Assembly: GCF_003385215.1 (NCBI RefSeq)
Contig: NZ_PQHW01000012.1
Span: 1-64,000, forward strand
DNA length: 64,000 nucleotides
Direction of reading: 5' to 3'
Origin: Amycolatopsis thermalba
Lineage (GTDB): Bacteria > Actinomycetota > Actinomycetes > Mycobacteriales > Pseudonocardiaceae
Shown here one piece after another: positions 55,643-63,803 of this stretch. Positions within the stretch are counted from its first letter, which is position 1. Every line of letters begins with the position of its first letter. The notes under the pieces are model-generated. The model saw only the letters and a list, made by a program, of their open reading frames with translations. It searched no databases and was not told the DNA's origin. Made by a program: the position numbers and the translations under genes.

Positions 55643-56049
55643 ATGGGCAGCAGTGCGAGCGTGAAGCACGAGGGCTTCACGGCGGAGGAACGAACCGCGA
55701 TGCAGGACCACTCGAAGGAGCTGAAGGCCGCGGCCCGTCGCGGCTCCCGGGCGGACAAGGCGGCGCAGGCCGAGCAGGACGTGCTCGCGAAGATCGCGGA
55801 CATGGCACCGTCGGACAGAACGATGGCCGGCGCGTCCACCCCGTGGTCAGGGCCGCCGCGCCGGTCCTGGAACCGAAGCTGTGGTACGGGATGTCCGCCT
55901 ACGCGCTGGACGGCAAGGTCGTGTGCTTCTTCCAGAGCGCGGAGAAGTTCAAGGCCAGCTACGCCACCCTCGGGTTCAGTGACTAGGCGTCGCTCGACGA
56001 CGGTCCGATGTGGCCGGCCGGCTTCGCCCTGACCGCCCAGTCCGGATAG
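55643..56049 (+). pseudogene. DUF1801-like protein gene, broken by frameshift and stop
   Basis: GGAGGAG precedes the ATG. The frame encodes [20 protein letters not shown] and ends in sense near 55845, where the continuation ([20 protein letters not shown] to ATLGFSD) moves to another frame. A TAG at 55984-55986 then interrupts it, and the same frame continues past the stop with [14 protein letters not shown] to a TAG at 56047-56049, exactly the expected C-terminus. Two independent lesions argue for a true pseudogene. Confidence 0.8.
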
Positions 56050-56954
56050 GACATCCAGGCGCCCAGCGTGAGCCTGCTGGTGAAGTGGCGTTCTTCCCCC
56101 GTCACGGGGTCGCGGAACGCCAGCGTCTTCGCCAGCAGCTGCAGTGGGCGGGTGAAGTCGTCGAGGCCGGTTTCGGTCAGCGTGGGGTAGAAGCGGTCGC
56201 CGAGGATCGGGATGCCCAGGCCGGCCATGTGCACCCGCAGCTGGTGCGTGCGCCCGGTCGCCGGGACCAGCCGGTAGCGGCCGAGGCCGCGGGCGTGCTC
56301 GAGCAGTTCGATCCGGGTTTCCGCGTTGACCGGGCCGGGTTCTTCGCGGGCCGTGATGCTCCCGCGGTCCTTGACGATCCGGCTGCGCACGACCACGGGC
56401 AGGTCGAGGGCGGGATCGTGCCGGGCGATCGCCTCGTACTCCTTGGCGACGCGGCGATCGCGGAACAGCGTCTGGTAGCGGCCGCGGTGTTCGCGCCGCG
56501 TGACGAACATCAGCAGCCCGGCGGTGACGCGGTCCAGCCGGTGCGCGGGGCTGAGCTCGGGCAGTCCGAGGTCGCGCCGCAGCCGGACGAGCGCCGTCTC
56601 CAGCACGTGCCGCCCGCGCGGGATGGTGGCCAGGAAGTGCGGTTTGTCGACCACGACGAGGTGCTCGTCGCGGTGCACGACGCCGATCGGGAACGGCACG
56701 GGCACCTCGTCGGGCAGGTCGCGGTGGAACCACACGGACGCGCCCGGCCGGAACGGCGTGTCCGCGGTGACCGGCCCGTCCGCGCCGACGATCCGGCCCT
56801 CGGCGAGCATCTCGTCGAGCCGCCCCTCGGGCAGGCGCGTGAGGCGCTCGGCGAGGTGGTCGCGGATCGTGGCCCACGGCCCCTCGGCGGGCAGCTTCAG
56901 CCGGGCCGGGTCGAGCCCGTGGCGCTGCGGGAGCGGGGCGGGTTCGGCCACCAC
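55983..56954 (-). CDS. RluA-family pseudouridine synthase
   Basis: A protein of about 323 residues. The catalytic Asp is in [14 protein letters not shown], and [31 protein letters not shown] are family motifs; an S4-like N-terminal part covers the first 90 residues. It isomerises uridines in rRNA or tRNA; the site is not predictable. The start is uncertain: GTG 56954 leaves a 58-bp divergent promoter, while the ATG at 57014 would overlap the start of the VOC gene. Its 3' end overlaps the broken DUF1801 gene. Confidence 0.82.
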   Translation of the reverse strand: MVAEPAPLPQRHGLDPARLKLPAEGPWATIRDHLAERLTRLPEGRLDEMLAEGRIVGADGPVTADTPFRPGASVWFHRDLPDEVPVPFPIGVVHRDEHLVVVDKPHFLATIPRGRHVLETALVRLRRDLGLPELSPAHRLDRVTAGLLMFVTRREHRGRYQTLFRDRRVAKEYEAIARHDPALDLPVVVRSRIVKDRGSITAREEPGPVNAETRIELLEHARGLGRYRLVPATGRTHQLRVHMAGLGIPILGDRFYPTLTETGLDDFTRPLQLLAKTLAFRDPVTGEERHFTSRLTLGAWMSYPDWAVRAKPAGHIGPSSSDA

Positions 56955-57012
56955 GCCAGGGTAGTCCGGCGTCGCCCAGCCGACGGGGACGGGCTGCGGC
57001 AGGATGATCGGC

Positions 57013-57405
57013 ATGACCCTGCCGATGTTCCGCCAGGTCGTCCTCGACTGCACCGACGCCCGGCGGCTCGCGGAGTTCTACCGCGAGCTGCTCGGGCTGG
57101 TGTACCGGCCGGGCGACGAGGACGGCCCGGCCGACTGGCTCGTGCTGCGCACCCCGGACGGGATCCCGCAGCTGGCCTTCCAGCAGGTCGACGCCCTGCC
57201 GGAGGCGACGTGGCCGGACGGCCCGGTGCCGCAGCAGCTGCACCTCGACCTGACGGTGCCGAGGAAGTCGGACCTGGCGGCCCAGCACGAGCGGGTGCTG
57301 CGGCTGGGCGCCCGGCTGCTGCGCGACCGCAGCGACGATCCCGACGAACCGCTCTACGTCTACGCCGATCCGGCCGGGCACCCGTTCTGCGTCTTCGTCG
57401 CCTAG
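57013..57405 (+). CDS. VOC/glyoxalase-fold protein
   Basis: A 130-residue protein with two beta-alpha-beta-beta-beta modules: FRQVVLDCTDARRLAEFYRE opens the first and QLHLDLTVPRKSDLAAQHER the second; YVYADPAGHPFCVFVA ends it. The family includes glyoxalase-like and resistance proteins; no specific ligand can be named. AGGA lies eight bases before ATG 57013. Its stop overlaps the convergent oxidoreductase by four bases. Confidence 0.82.
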   Translation: MTLPMFRQVVLDCTDARRLAEFYRELLGLVYRPGDEDGPADWLVLRTPDGIPQLAFQQVDALPEATWPDGPVPQQLHLDLTVPRKSDLAAQHERVLRLGARLLRDRSDDPDEPLYVYADPAGHPFCVFVA

Positions 57406-58307
57406 ACGGTCAGAACGATCTTCCCGCGCGTGCGTCCGGACTGGCTCAGCCGCCACGCTTCGGCGGCCTCGGCGAGTGGCAGGGCCTGATCGACGTGCAC
57501 CGTGAGCTTGCCGTCGTCGGCCAGGCGGGCCAGCTCGGCCAGCTCCGCGCCGTCCGGGCGGACCCACACGTAGCCGTGGGGGCCGACCTCCGGGTCGGCG
57601 ATCGAGGCGATCCGGTCGGCGCTCACGAATTCGCGGGAGATCTGCACCGCGTCACCGCCGACGAAGTCCACCGCGGCGTCGATCGGGCCGAGCTCGCGCA
57701 GCCGCTCGGCCAGGCCCTCGCCGTAGGTGACCGGCTCGGCACCCAGCGCGCGCAGGTAGTCGTGGTTGCGCTCGCTCGCCGTGCCGATCACCCGCGCGCC
57801 CAGGGCGACCGCGATCTGCGTGCCGAACGAGCCGACGCCGCCCGCGGCCGCGTGGATCAGCACCGTCTCACCGGCCTGGAGCCCAACGCGCTTGAGCGAC
57901 CGGTACGCGGTCTGGCCGGCCAGCGGCACGCCCGCGGCCTGCGCCCAGTCCAGCGACCGGGGCTTCTTCGCGAGCATGCGGACGTGCGCCGTCACCAGTT
58001 CCGCGTACGCGCCCTGCTGCACCCAGTCCTTGCGGATGTAGCCGAAGACCTCGTCGCCGACGGCGAACTCCCCCGCGTCCAGCCCGACCTTCTCGACCAC
58101 ACCCGCGACGTCCCACCCGGGCACGAGCGGGAACCGGACCTCCATCAGGGCGTCCAGCCCGCCGCCCGCGAGCTTCCAGTCGACCGGGTTGACGCCGGCC
58201 GCCTTGACCCTGACCAGCACTTCCGCCGGGCCGACCTTGGGGTCCGGGAGGTCGACCAGCCGGAGGTCGTCCGCCGAGCCGTACTCCTGCAGTGCGATTG
58301 CCTTCAT
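57402..58307 (-). CDS. NADP-dependent quinone oxidoreductase (zinc-independent MDR family)
   Basis: A 301-residue medium-chain dehydrogenase: MKAIALQEYGSADDLRLVDL start, AAGVNPVDWKLAGG, LVPGWDVAGVVEKVG and the cofactor motif AAAGGVGSFGTQIAVALGA. The catalytic zinc ligands of alcohol dehydrogenases are absent, placing it with quinone/enone reductases. Likely detoxifies quinones or enones with NADPH. Confidence 0.88.
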   Translation of the reverse strand: MKAIALQEYGSADDLRLVDLPDPKVGPAEVLVRVKAAGVNPVDWKLAGGGLDALMEVRFPLVPGWDVAGVVEKVGLDAGEFAVGDEVFGYIRKDWVQQGAYAELVTAHVRMLAKKPRSLDWAQAAGVPLAGQTAYRSLKRVGLQAGETVLIHAAAGGVGSFGTQIAVALGARVIGTASERNHDYLRALGAEPVTYGEGLAERLRELGPIDAAVDFVGGDAVQISREFVSADRIASIADPEVGPHGYVWVRPDGAELAELARLADDGKLTVHVDQALPLAEAAEAWRLSQSGRTRGKIVLTV

Positions 58308-58386
58308 GTTCGCGGCAACGGTCCACACGCGACGAGATATTCCGCCCGGCGCCGGGTTTCGCCGGTTCGTGGGCGGGCGCACCCGG

Positions 58387-59496
58387 TCATCGGGCGGGCG
58401 CGGCGGGCCGGACCGTGAACGTCTGCCAGCTCTCCGGCGTCACCGAGCACGGGCCGCCGGTGTGCACGTGCAGCCGTCCCGCCACGACGTCGAGCGAGAT
58501 CGTCGCCAGGCTCTCCCACCGCTCGTGCGGCGGCAACGACATGTCGGGATGCGCGCACACCGCCGCACCGTCCTCGGTGTGCGCGCACAACGCCCGCGCC
58601 CGCGCCGACAGATCCGCGGCCCCGAGTTCCGCGGTGTGCGCGCGCAGCCACGAGCCGCGGGCGAAGGTCGTCGACACGTCCTCGGTCGTCCGTTCCCCGG
58701 GGGCGAGCGCGGCGTCGAGGAAGTGGTTGGCGTGCCACAGAACCCCGTCCGCCGGGTCGATCACCCCGACCCCGGCCGGGCTCAGCTCCAGGCACCGCGC
58801 CCGGTCCGCCGTCACCACCGTGATCACCGACGACGCGGACAACCGCGCCGAGCGGGCCAGGTCGGTGGCTTCCTCGACGGTCGACGCCTCGTCCAGGATC
58901 CGCCGGGCCACCACGTGCACGGGCACCCCGATGTCCGCGTGGTCCGAGGCGTGCCGCAGCACGTTGAAGTGCACGCCGAGCCCGGCGGAGTTCACGCCGA
59001 TCTTGCCGACCACCCCGGCCTCGGTGAACGTGCACACGCCCGGCCACGACACGACGGTCATGGCGGCGCGCAGGGTGTCGTGCCAGTCCCACGTCTGCAC
59101 GGTCCGCGGCGATCCGTCCGCGAGCACCACCGACGTGGAGCACTCGCCCTCGCCGGTCACCGCGCCCGCGGCGAGGATTTCCGTGCGCCCGTTCAGCGCG
59201 CCCAGCTGCCACTCCGCCAAGCCGCTGCCCTCGGCCACGCCGCGGATCTCCGCGGCCAGCGACGGCGCCCACTCGTGCGTCGCCGCGAGTGCCGCCGCGC
59301 CCCACGCGCGCACCTGCTCGGCCCCGATGCCGTGCGCGGCGAACAGCCGCGCGTAGGCGTCGAACGCCGCCCGGATGTCGCCGGCGCAGGCGGCGCCCAG
59401 CGCACGCGGGTCCTCGGCCGGCACGGTGTGGATCGCCCGGTGCGTCGCGAACTGTTCGAGAGCCACGTCGTTCAGCTTGACGCTGGTGATGACCAC
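58387..59496 (-). CDS. Acyltransferase of the peptidase C45 (isopenicillin N acyltransferase-like) family
   Basis: A 369-residue Ntn-hydrolase-like protein. LNGRTEILAAG and GEGECSTSVV place the nucleophile Cys119, where C45 proenzymes cleave themselves to expose Cys as N-terminal residue; TVQTWDWHD and the GKIGVNSAGLGVHFNVL segment are family motifs. Members hydrolyse or transfer acyl groups on amides, including penicillin side chains. GTG start two bases after the MocR regulator stop, so the two are co-translated and probably functionally linked. Confidence 0.82.
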   Translation of the reverse strand: MVITSVKLNDVALEQFATHRAIHTVPAEDPRALGAACAGDIRAAFDAYARLFAAHGIGAEQVRAWGAAALAATHEWAPSLAAEIRGVAEGSGLAEWQLGALNGRTEILAAGAVTGEGECSTSVVLADGSPRTVQTWDWHDTLRAAMTVVSWPGVCTFTEAGVVGKIGVNSAGLGVHFNVLRHASDHADIGVPVHVVARRILDEASTVEEATDLARSARLSASSVITVVTADRARCLELSPAGVGVIDPADGVLWHANHFLDAALAPGERTTEDVSTTFARGSWLRAHTAELGAADLSARARALCAHTEDGAAVCAHPDMSLPPHERWESLATISLDVVAGRLHVHTGGPCSVTPESWQTFTVRPAAPAR

Positions 59497-59498
59497 CG

Positions 59499-60947
59499 TC
59501 AACCACGACGGGTCGCCAGCTCCGCGATGATCCGCACCCCCTCCTCGATCTCGCTCGCTGATCTGGCGGCGTAGCCCAGCACCAGGCCCGGCTCTCCCGG
59601 GAGCTGGCGATGCCACGACAGCGGCTGCACCTTCACCCCGCGGGCCAGCGCCGCCGCCGCCAGGTCCACATCGGACACACGCGCCGCGAAGGTGATCATC
59701 AGGTGCAGACCCGCCGCGGCGCCGTGCACCCGGGCGCCGGGGAGGTGGCGGCGCACCGCGGCGATCATCGCGTCGCGGCGGTGCCGGTGGCGCCGGCGCA
59801 CGACACGCAGGTGCCGCTCCAGCTCGCCCGACGTCATCAGGTGCGCCAGCACCAGCTGCGGCAGGACGGCGTTGCCCAGGTCGGCGTACCGCTTCGCGTC
59901 CACCAGATCCCGCTGGTACCGGGCGGGCACCAGCATCCACCCGATCCGCAGCGCCGGGGCGAGCAGCTTCGAGATGCTGCCGGCGTAGCAGACCCGCTCC
60001 GGCAGCATCGAGCGCAGCGCGGGCACCGGCGGGCGGTCGTAGCGGTGCTCGGCGTCGTAGTCGTCCTCGACGATCAGGCCACCCCAGCGCATGAGCTCGC
60101 GCCGCCGCTCGCCGCCGAGCACCACGCCCGTCGGGAACTGGTGCGCGGGCGTCAGCAGCACCGCGGGCGAGCGCAGGTCCGCCACCCGGATGCCGTCGTC
60201 GTCCACTGGCACCGGCGGGGTCGCCAGGCCGGCGTTGCGCAGGTGCTGCCGCGCGCCCAGCGATCCGGGGTCCTCCACCGCGACCTCGTCGATGCCGTGC
60301 GCGTGGAACACCGTCGCGAGCAGGCCGAGCGCCTGCGCGACCCCGGCCACCACGACGACATCGGCCGCGTCGACCCGGATGCCGCGGTTGCGGGCGAGCC
60401 AGTTCGCCACGGCCAGCCGGAACACCGGGGCGCCCCGCGGATCGCCGTACCCGAAATCGGCCGGCGGCAGGTCGCCGAGCACCACCCGTTCCGCACGCAG
60501 CCACGCCACCCGCGGGAACGCGGCCAGGTCCGGCACGCCGGGGGTGAGGTCGATGCGGGCCGGGGCGGCACGCAACCGGTCGAAGACGTCCGGCCGCGGC
60601 TCGAACACGACGTCCGCACTCGGCGCGGGCGGCGGTGCGGGCGACGCGGTGACGGGCACCGCCACCACGACAGTTCCGCCCCGGCCGCGCCCGGCGACGT
60701 GCCCGTCCTCCACGAGCCGCTGGTACGCCTCGGTGACCACACCGCGCGACACGCCCAGTTCGGCGGCCAGCGTCCGCGTCGCGGGCAGCCGGCTGCCGAC
60801 CGGCAGGCGGCCGTCGGCGATCGCGTCCCGCAGGCGCGCCGACAGCCACGCCGACCGGCCGCCCGGGGGCGCGTCCCCGATGTCGAGCTGGAGGAAGTCC
60901 GATCCGGTTGTGGACCTCTCGACCGGCTCGGCTTTGGACCTGTTCAC
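59499..60947 (-). CDS. MocR/PdxR-type regulator (GntR domain fused to aminotransferase domain)
   Basis: A 482-residue fusion. Residues 25-95 are a GntR winged helix (LSARLRDAIADGRLPVGSRL; TRTLAAELGVSRGVVTEAY). From about 125 a type I aminotransferase fold follows, with FGYGDPRG, VEDDYDAEHRYD and the PLP lysine in AGSISKLLAPALRIGW. MocR proteins sense PLP adducts and activate adjacent or divergent genes. Here that would be the C45 gene, which follows it, and the divergent LysE exporter. GTG at 60947. Confidence 0.9.
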   Translation of the reverse strand: MNRSKAEPVERSTTGSDFLQLDIGDAPPGGRSAWLSARLRDAIADGRLPVGSRLPATRTLAAELGVSRGVVTEAYQRLVEDGHVAGRGRGGTVVVAVPVTASPAPPPAPSADVVFEPRPDVFDRLRAAPARIDLTPGVPDLAAFPRVAWLRAERVVLGDLPPADFGYGDPRGAPVFRLAVANWLARNRGIRVDAADVVVVAGVAQALGLLATVFHAHGIDEVAVEDPGSLGARQHLRNAGLATPPVPVDDDGIRVADLRSPAVLLTPAHQFPTGVVLGGERRRELMRWGGLIVEDDYDAEHRYDRPPVPALRSMLPERVCYAGSISKLLAPALRIGWMLVPARYQRDLVDAKRYADLGNAVLPQLVLAHLMTSGELERHLRVVRRRHRHRRDAMIAAVRRHLPGARVHGAAAGLHLMITFAARVSDVDLAAAALARGVKVQPLSWHRQLPGEPGLVLGYAARSASEIEEGVRIIAELATRRG

Positions 60948-60975
60948 CGGACCAGTATCGCGCCAGGGTGGGGAC
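60911..60975. promoter_or_regulatory. MocR-LysE region with TGGACCT direct repeats
   Basis: TGGACCT occurs at 60911-60917 and 60935-60941 (24 bp apart), with GGACCA at 60949-60954. MocR regulators usually bind direct repeats near their own start, so these are candidate sites overlapping the start of the regulator gene. Confidence 0.35.
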
Positions 60976-61575
60976 ATGTCCGTCGAGTTCCTGCTCACCG
61001 CCCTGGTCGTCGTGGCCACGCCGGGCACCGGCGCGCTCCTGACCATGAGCGCGGGCCTGGCCCACGGCACGCGGGCGAGCGCCGTCGCCGCGGTGGGCTG
61101 CACGCTGGGGATCGTCCCGCACGCGGTCGCCGCGATCACCGGTCTCGCCGCGTTGCTGCACGCCAGCGCGGTCGCGTTCCAGGTGATCAAGTACGCCGGG
61201 GTGGCCTACCTGCTCTACCTGGCGTGGTCGGCGTTGCGCGAGAAGGACCAGACGCCCGGCGCGCCGGCCCCGCGGTCGGCCACGCGGGTGATCGTGTCCG
61301 CGGTGCTGGTGAACGTGCTGAACCCGAAGCTGACGATCTTCTTCTTCGCGTTCCTGCCGCAGTTCGTGCACGCCGGGGACCCGAACTCGCTGCTCACGAT
61401 GGTCGAGCTGAGCGCGGTGTTCATGGCGCTGACGCTGGTCGTGTTCCTCGCCTACGGCGCGGGCGCCGCCGCGATGCGCGACCGCGTGCTGTCCCGGCCG
61501 CGGGTGCGGGCCTGGATGCGGCGGATCTTCGCGGGCACGTTCGTCGCCCTCGCCGCACGGCTGGCCGCGGAATGA
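60976..61575 (+). CDS. LysE/RhtB family exporter
   Basis: A 199-residue six-helix exporter: VVVATPGTGALLTMSAGLAHG replaces the usual VPGPD motif by TPGTG, and NVLNPKLTIFFFAFLPQFV is the second signature. Divergent from the MocR-type regulator, which may control export of the product or substrate of the neighbouring acyltransferase. Confidence 0.85.
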   Translation: MSVEFLLTALVVVATPGTGALLTMSAGLAHGTRASAVAAVGCTLGIVPHAVAAITGLAALLHASAVAFQVIKYAGVAYLLYLAWSALREKDQTPGAPAPRSATRVIVSAVLVNVLNPKLTIFFFAFLPQFVHAGDPNSLLTMVELSAVFMALTLVVFLAYGAGAAAMRDRVLSRPRVRAWMRRIFAGTFVALAARLAAE

Positions 61576-62010
61576 TGCCCCGGCAGGATCAGGGCTCCAG
61601 GCCCTTCGCGACCACCTTCCCGGCCGCAACTCCCGTCAGCCGCAGGGTTTCGGCACGCAACCGGCTGGCCACCCGGGCGTCGAACTCCGGGCCGTGCACC
61701 GCGATCCGCCTGCCCTCGGCGAACGCGCTCAGCGGCTCGGCCGGCGGCGAATCGAGCACTCCGGCCGCGGCCGGAGCCGCCCAGCCGCGAGCAGTTCCCG
61801 TCAACCCGACAACCAGGCCGCGCCGAAAGTTGCCGCACCCGCTGGGGCGGCTTTCCCGGCAGGCGCGCCGAAGTTGCGCAGCCGCCCGGGTGCACTCCGA
61901 GCGGCCCCGGTCAACGGGCCGCGTCCAGCGCTGCCCGGCCTGTGGCTGTCCGAGTGGCCCCCGACCAGGCCGTGCCGGAGGCCGCCTTCTGCCTCCGGCA
62001 CGGCCGGCCC
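61576..62010. repeat. Convergent intergenic region with degenerate repeats and a possible gene remnant
   Basis: No intact gene is supported. The minus-strand frame ending at 61589 reads RIAVHGPEFDARVASRLRAE near its end and looks protein-like for about 60 codons, but it has no start and the upstream part is low-complexity, so it may be the 3' end of a lost gene of unknown family. GCGCCGAA(A)GTTGC occurs twice (about 61821 and 61866), each followed by GCA and a CCGC-rich stretch. Confidence 0.4.
61968..62005 (-). terminator. Strong hairpin after the formaldehyde dehydrogenase gene
   Basis: GGCCGTGCCGGAGGC (61968-61982) pairs perfectly over 15 bp with GCCTCCGGCACGGCC (61991-62005), with an 8-base loop, five bases past the gene's stop. 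It should terminate or stabilise that transcript. Confidence 0.85.
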
Positions 62011-63231
62011 TCACGCCGTGGTCAGCAGGCCGTGCGGGTCGAGCACGTACTTGCGTGCCGCGCCGCGGTCGAATTCCTGGTAGCCCCTCGGGGCTTCGGC
62101 CAGTGGGATCGGTGTTGCGTTGACCGCCTTCGCAATGTGGACCCGGTCGTGCAGGATCGCCATCATCAGGCGCCGGTGGTAGCGCATCACGGGGCACTGC
62201 CCGGTGGTGAACGCGTGCGACTTGGCCCAGCCCAGGCCGATCCGGATGGACAGCGAACCGTGCCGCGCGGCTTCGTCGGCCGCGCCCGGGTCGCCCGTCA
62301 CGTACAGCCCCGGAATGCCCAGCGCGCCGCCGGCCGCCGTGATGTCCATCAGCGAGTTCAGCACCGTCGCCGGGTGCTCGTCCGCCGCCTCCCTGCCGTG
62401 CCCGCGCGCCTCGAACCCGACGGCATCGACACCGCAGTCCACCTCGGGCACACCGAGGATCTCCGCGATCTGCTCCTTCGGATCGCCCTTCGACACGTCC
62501 ACCGTCTCGCAGCCGAAACTGCGCGCCTGCTCCAGCCGGTCCGCGTTCAGGTCACCGACGATCACCACCGCCGCCCCGAGCAGCCGCGCCGACGCCGCCG
62601 CGGCGAGCCCGACCGGTCCGGCGCCCGCGATGTACACCGTCGACCCGACACCCACGCCCGCGGTGACGCAGCCGTGGAAGCCGGTCGGGAAGATGTCGGA
62701 CAACATCGCCAGGTCGAGGATCTTCTCCATCGCCTGGTCGCGATCCGGGAACTTCAGCAGGTTCCAGTCCGCGTACGGCACCATCACGTACTCGGCCTGC
62801 CCGCCGACCCAGCCGCCCATGTCGACGTAGCCGTAAGCCGATCCGGGCCGGTCCGGGTTCACGTTCAGGCAGATCCCGGTCTTGCCCTCCTTGCAGTTGC
62901 GGCACCGCCCGCAGGCGATGTTGAACGGCACCGAGACCAGGTCACCCTCCTTGATGAACTCCACGTCCCGGCCGACCTCGACCACCTCGCCGGTGATCTC
63001 GTGGCCCAGCACCAGGCCTTCCGGCGCGGTCGTGCGGCCGCGCACCATGTGCTGGTCGCTGCCGCAAATGTTGGTCGCCACGTTCTTGAGAATGACACCG
63101 TGGTGAGTTTCGCGACCCACGTTGGCCTGGTGCACCCCGGGACCGTCCTTCATCGAGAAGGTCGGGTAGTCGATGGTGGCGACTTCGACCTTGCCAGGTC
63201 CCAGATAGGTGACTGCCTTGTTGCCCGCCAT
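62011..63231 (-). CDS. fdhA: Glutathione-independent formaldehyde dehydrogenase
   Basis: A 406-residue zinc dehydrogenase. Catalytic zinc ligands: Cys56 in NICGSDQH and His77/Glu78 in LVLGHEITGEV; structural zinc: Cys107, 110, 113 and 121 in ACGRCRNCKEGKTGIC. IAGAGPVGLAAAASARLLGA binds NAD. An insertion after GYVDMGGWVGGQAEY and the tail DRGAARKYVLDPHG match Pseudomonas putida-type FdhA, which oxidises formaldehyde as a dismutase without added thiol. GAGGAG precedes the ATG. Confidence 0.92.
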   Translation of the reverse strand: MAGNKAVTYLGPGKVEVATIDYPTFSMKDGPGVHQANVGRETHHGVILKNVATNICGSDQHMVRGRTTAPEGLVLGHEITGEVVEVGRDVEFIKEGDLVSVPFNIACGRCRNCKEGKTGICLNVNPDRPGSAYGYVDMGGWVGGQAEYVMVPYADWNLLKFPDRDQAMEKILDLAMLSDIFPTGFHGCVTAGVGVGSTVYIAGAGPVGLAAAASARLLGAAVVIVGDLNADRLEQARSFGCETVDVSKGDPKEQIAEILGVPEVDCGVDAVGFEARGHGREAADEHPATVLNSLMDITAAGGALGIPGLYVTGDPGAADEAARHGSLSIRIGLGWAKSHAFTTGQCPVMRYHRRLMMAILHDRVHIAKAVNATPIPLAEAPRGYQEFDRGAARKYVLDPHGLLTTA

Positions 63232-63361
63232 GACGCCTCCTCGTTCGCCGTTGAACGTCCAGGCTCGATGCTAGGAACACCCGCGGTGCCCGGCCTAGGG
63301 CCGGAAGACCATTCCGGTGCGCGCCGACCGGCCGGGCGCTGAACCGTCCACAGTGGAACGA

Positions 63362-63646
63362 TTAGGGCAGCAGGACGACCTGCACCGCGGTGAGGACACC
63401 GGCCGCGCCGACGGCGATGGCCGCCGCGCCCAGGACGCGGCGGGTGCTGCCGGTGGTCGGCGGGCGCCGCACGGCGACGAACCACAGCACCACGACCGCG
63501 GCGGCGCACCCCGCGGCGGCGATCTCCAGCGGGGCGTCGCGGACCAGCCCGCTGCGCAGCAGCAGAACGGCCGCGACGGCGGCGGCGAGCGCGGTGCGCT
63601 GCCAGGCCAGTGCGGTGCGCTCGGGCTGGAGCCCCGGGTCCCTCAT
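63362..63646 (-). CDS. DUF202 small membrane protein
   Basis: A 94-residue protein with the DUF202 start RDPGLQPERTALAWQRTALA followed by three hydrophobic segments (VAAVLLLRSGLV; IAAAGCAAAVVVLWFVAV; GAAAIAVGAAGVLTAVQVVL). Function unknown. Its ATG overlaps the stop of the preceding micro-ORF by four bases (ATGA). Confidence 0.8.
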   Translation of the reverse strand: MRDPGLQPERTALAWQRTALAAAVAAVLLLRSGLVRDAPLEIAAAGCAAAVVVLWFVAVRRPPTTGSTRRVLGAAAIAVGAAGVLTAVQVVLLP

Positions 63647-63723
63647 CGGACGGCGACCAGGACGACGAGACCGACAGCCACGGCCAAGGCGGTCCGCTCG
63701 GGCAGGAACCCCGGCTCCCTCAT
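63643..63723 (-). CDS. Duplicated junction micro-ORF 2 (26 residues)
   Basis: A 26-codon frame begins with a copy of the DUF202 start (MREPGFLPERTALA) and ends with VGLVVLVAVR, like the YidH C-terminus. It overlaps micro-ORF 1 and the DUF202 gene by ATGA at either end. It is either a tandem-duplication scar or a coupled single-helix micropeptide; sequence alone does not decide. Confidence 0.4.
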   Translation of the reverse strand: MREPGFLPERTALAVAVGLVVLVAVR

Positions 63724-63803
63724 CGGACCACGACCAGGACGACAACGAGCACGACAGCCGCGGCCGGAGCGGTCCGCCCGCACCGAAATCCCACGTCCCT
63801 CAT
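63720..63803 (-). CDS. Duplicated junction micro-ORF 1 (27 residues)
   Basis: A 27-codon frame starts MRDVGFRCGRTAPAA and ends VVLVVVLVVVR. It overlaps the stop of the YidH-like gene and the start of micro-ORF 2 by ATGA. The N-terminal half resembles the DUF202 start with two changed conserved residues, the C-terminal half resembles the YidH tail. Confidence 0.4.
   Translation of the reverse strand: MRDVGFRCGRTAPAAAVVLVVVLVVVR

Noticed and set aside
61801-62001. Small minus-strand gene after fdhA
   Set aside because: Its first codons lie in the 15-bp terminator stem and the rest is low-complexity repeat DNA.
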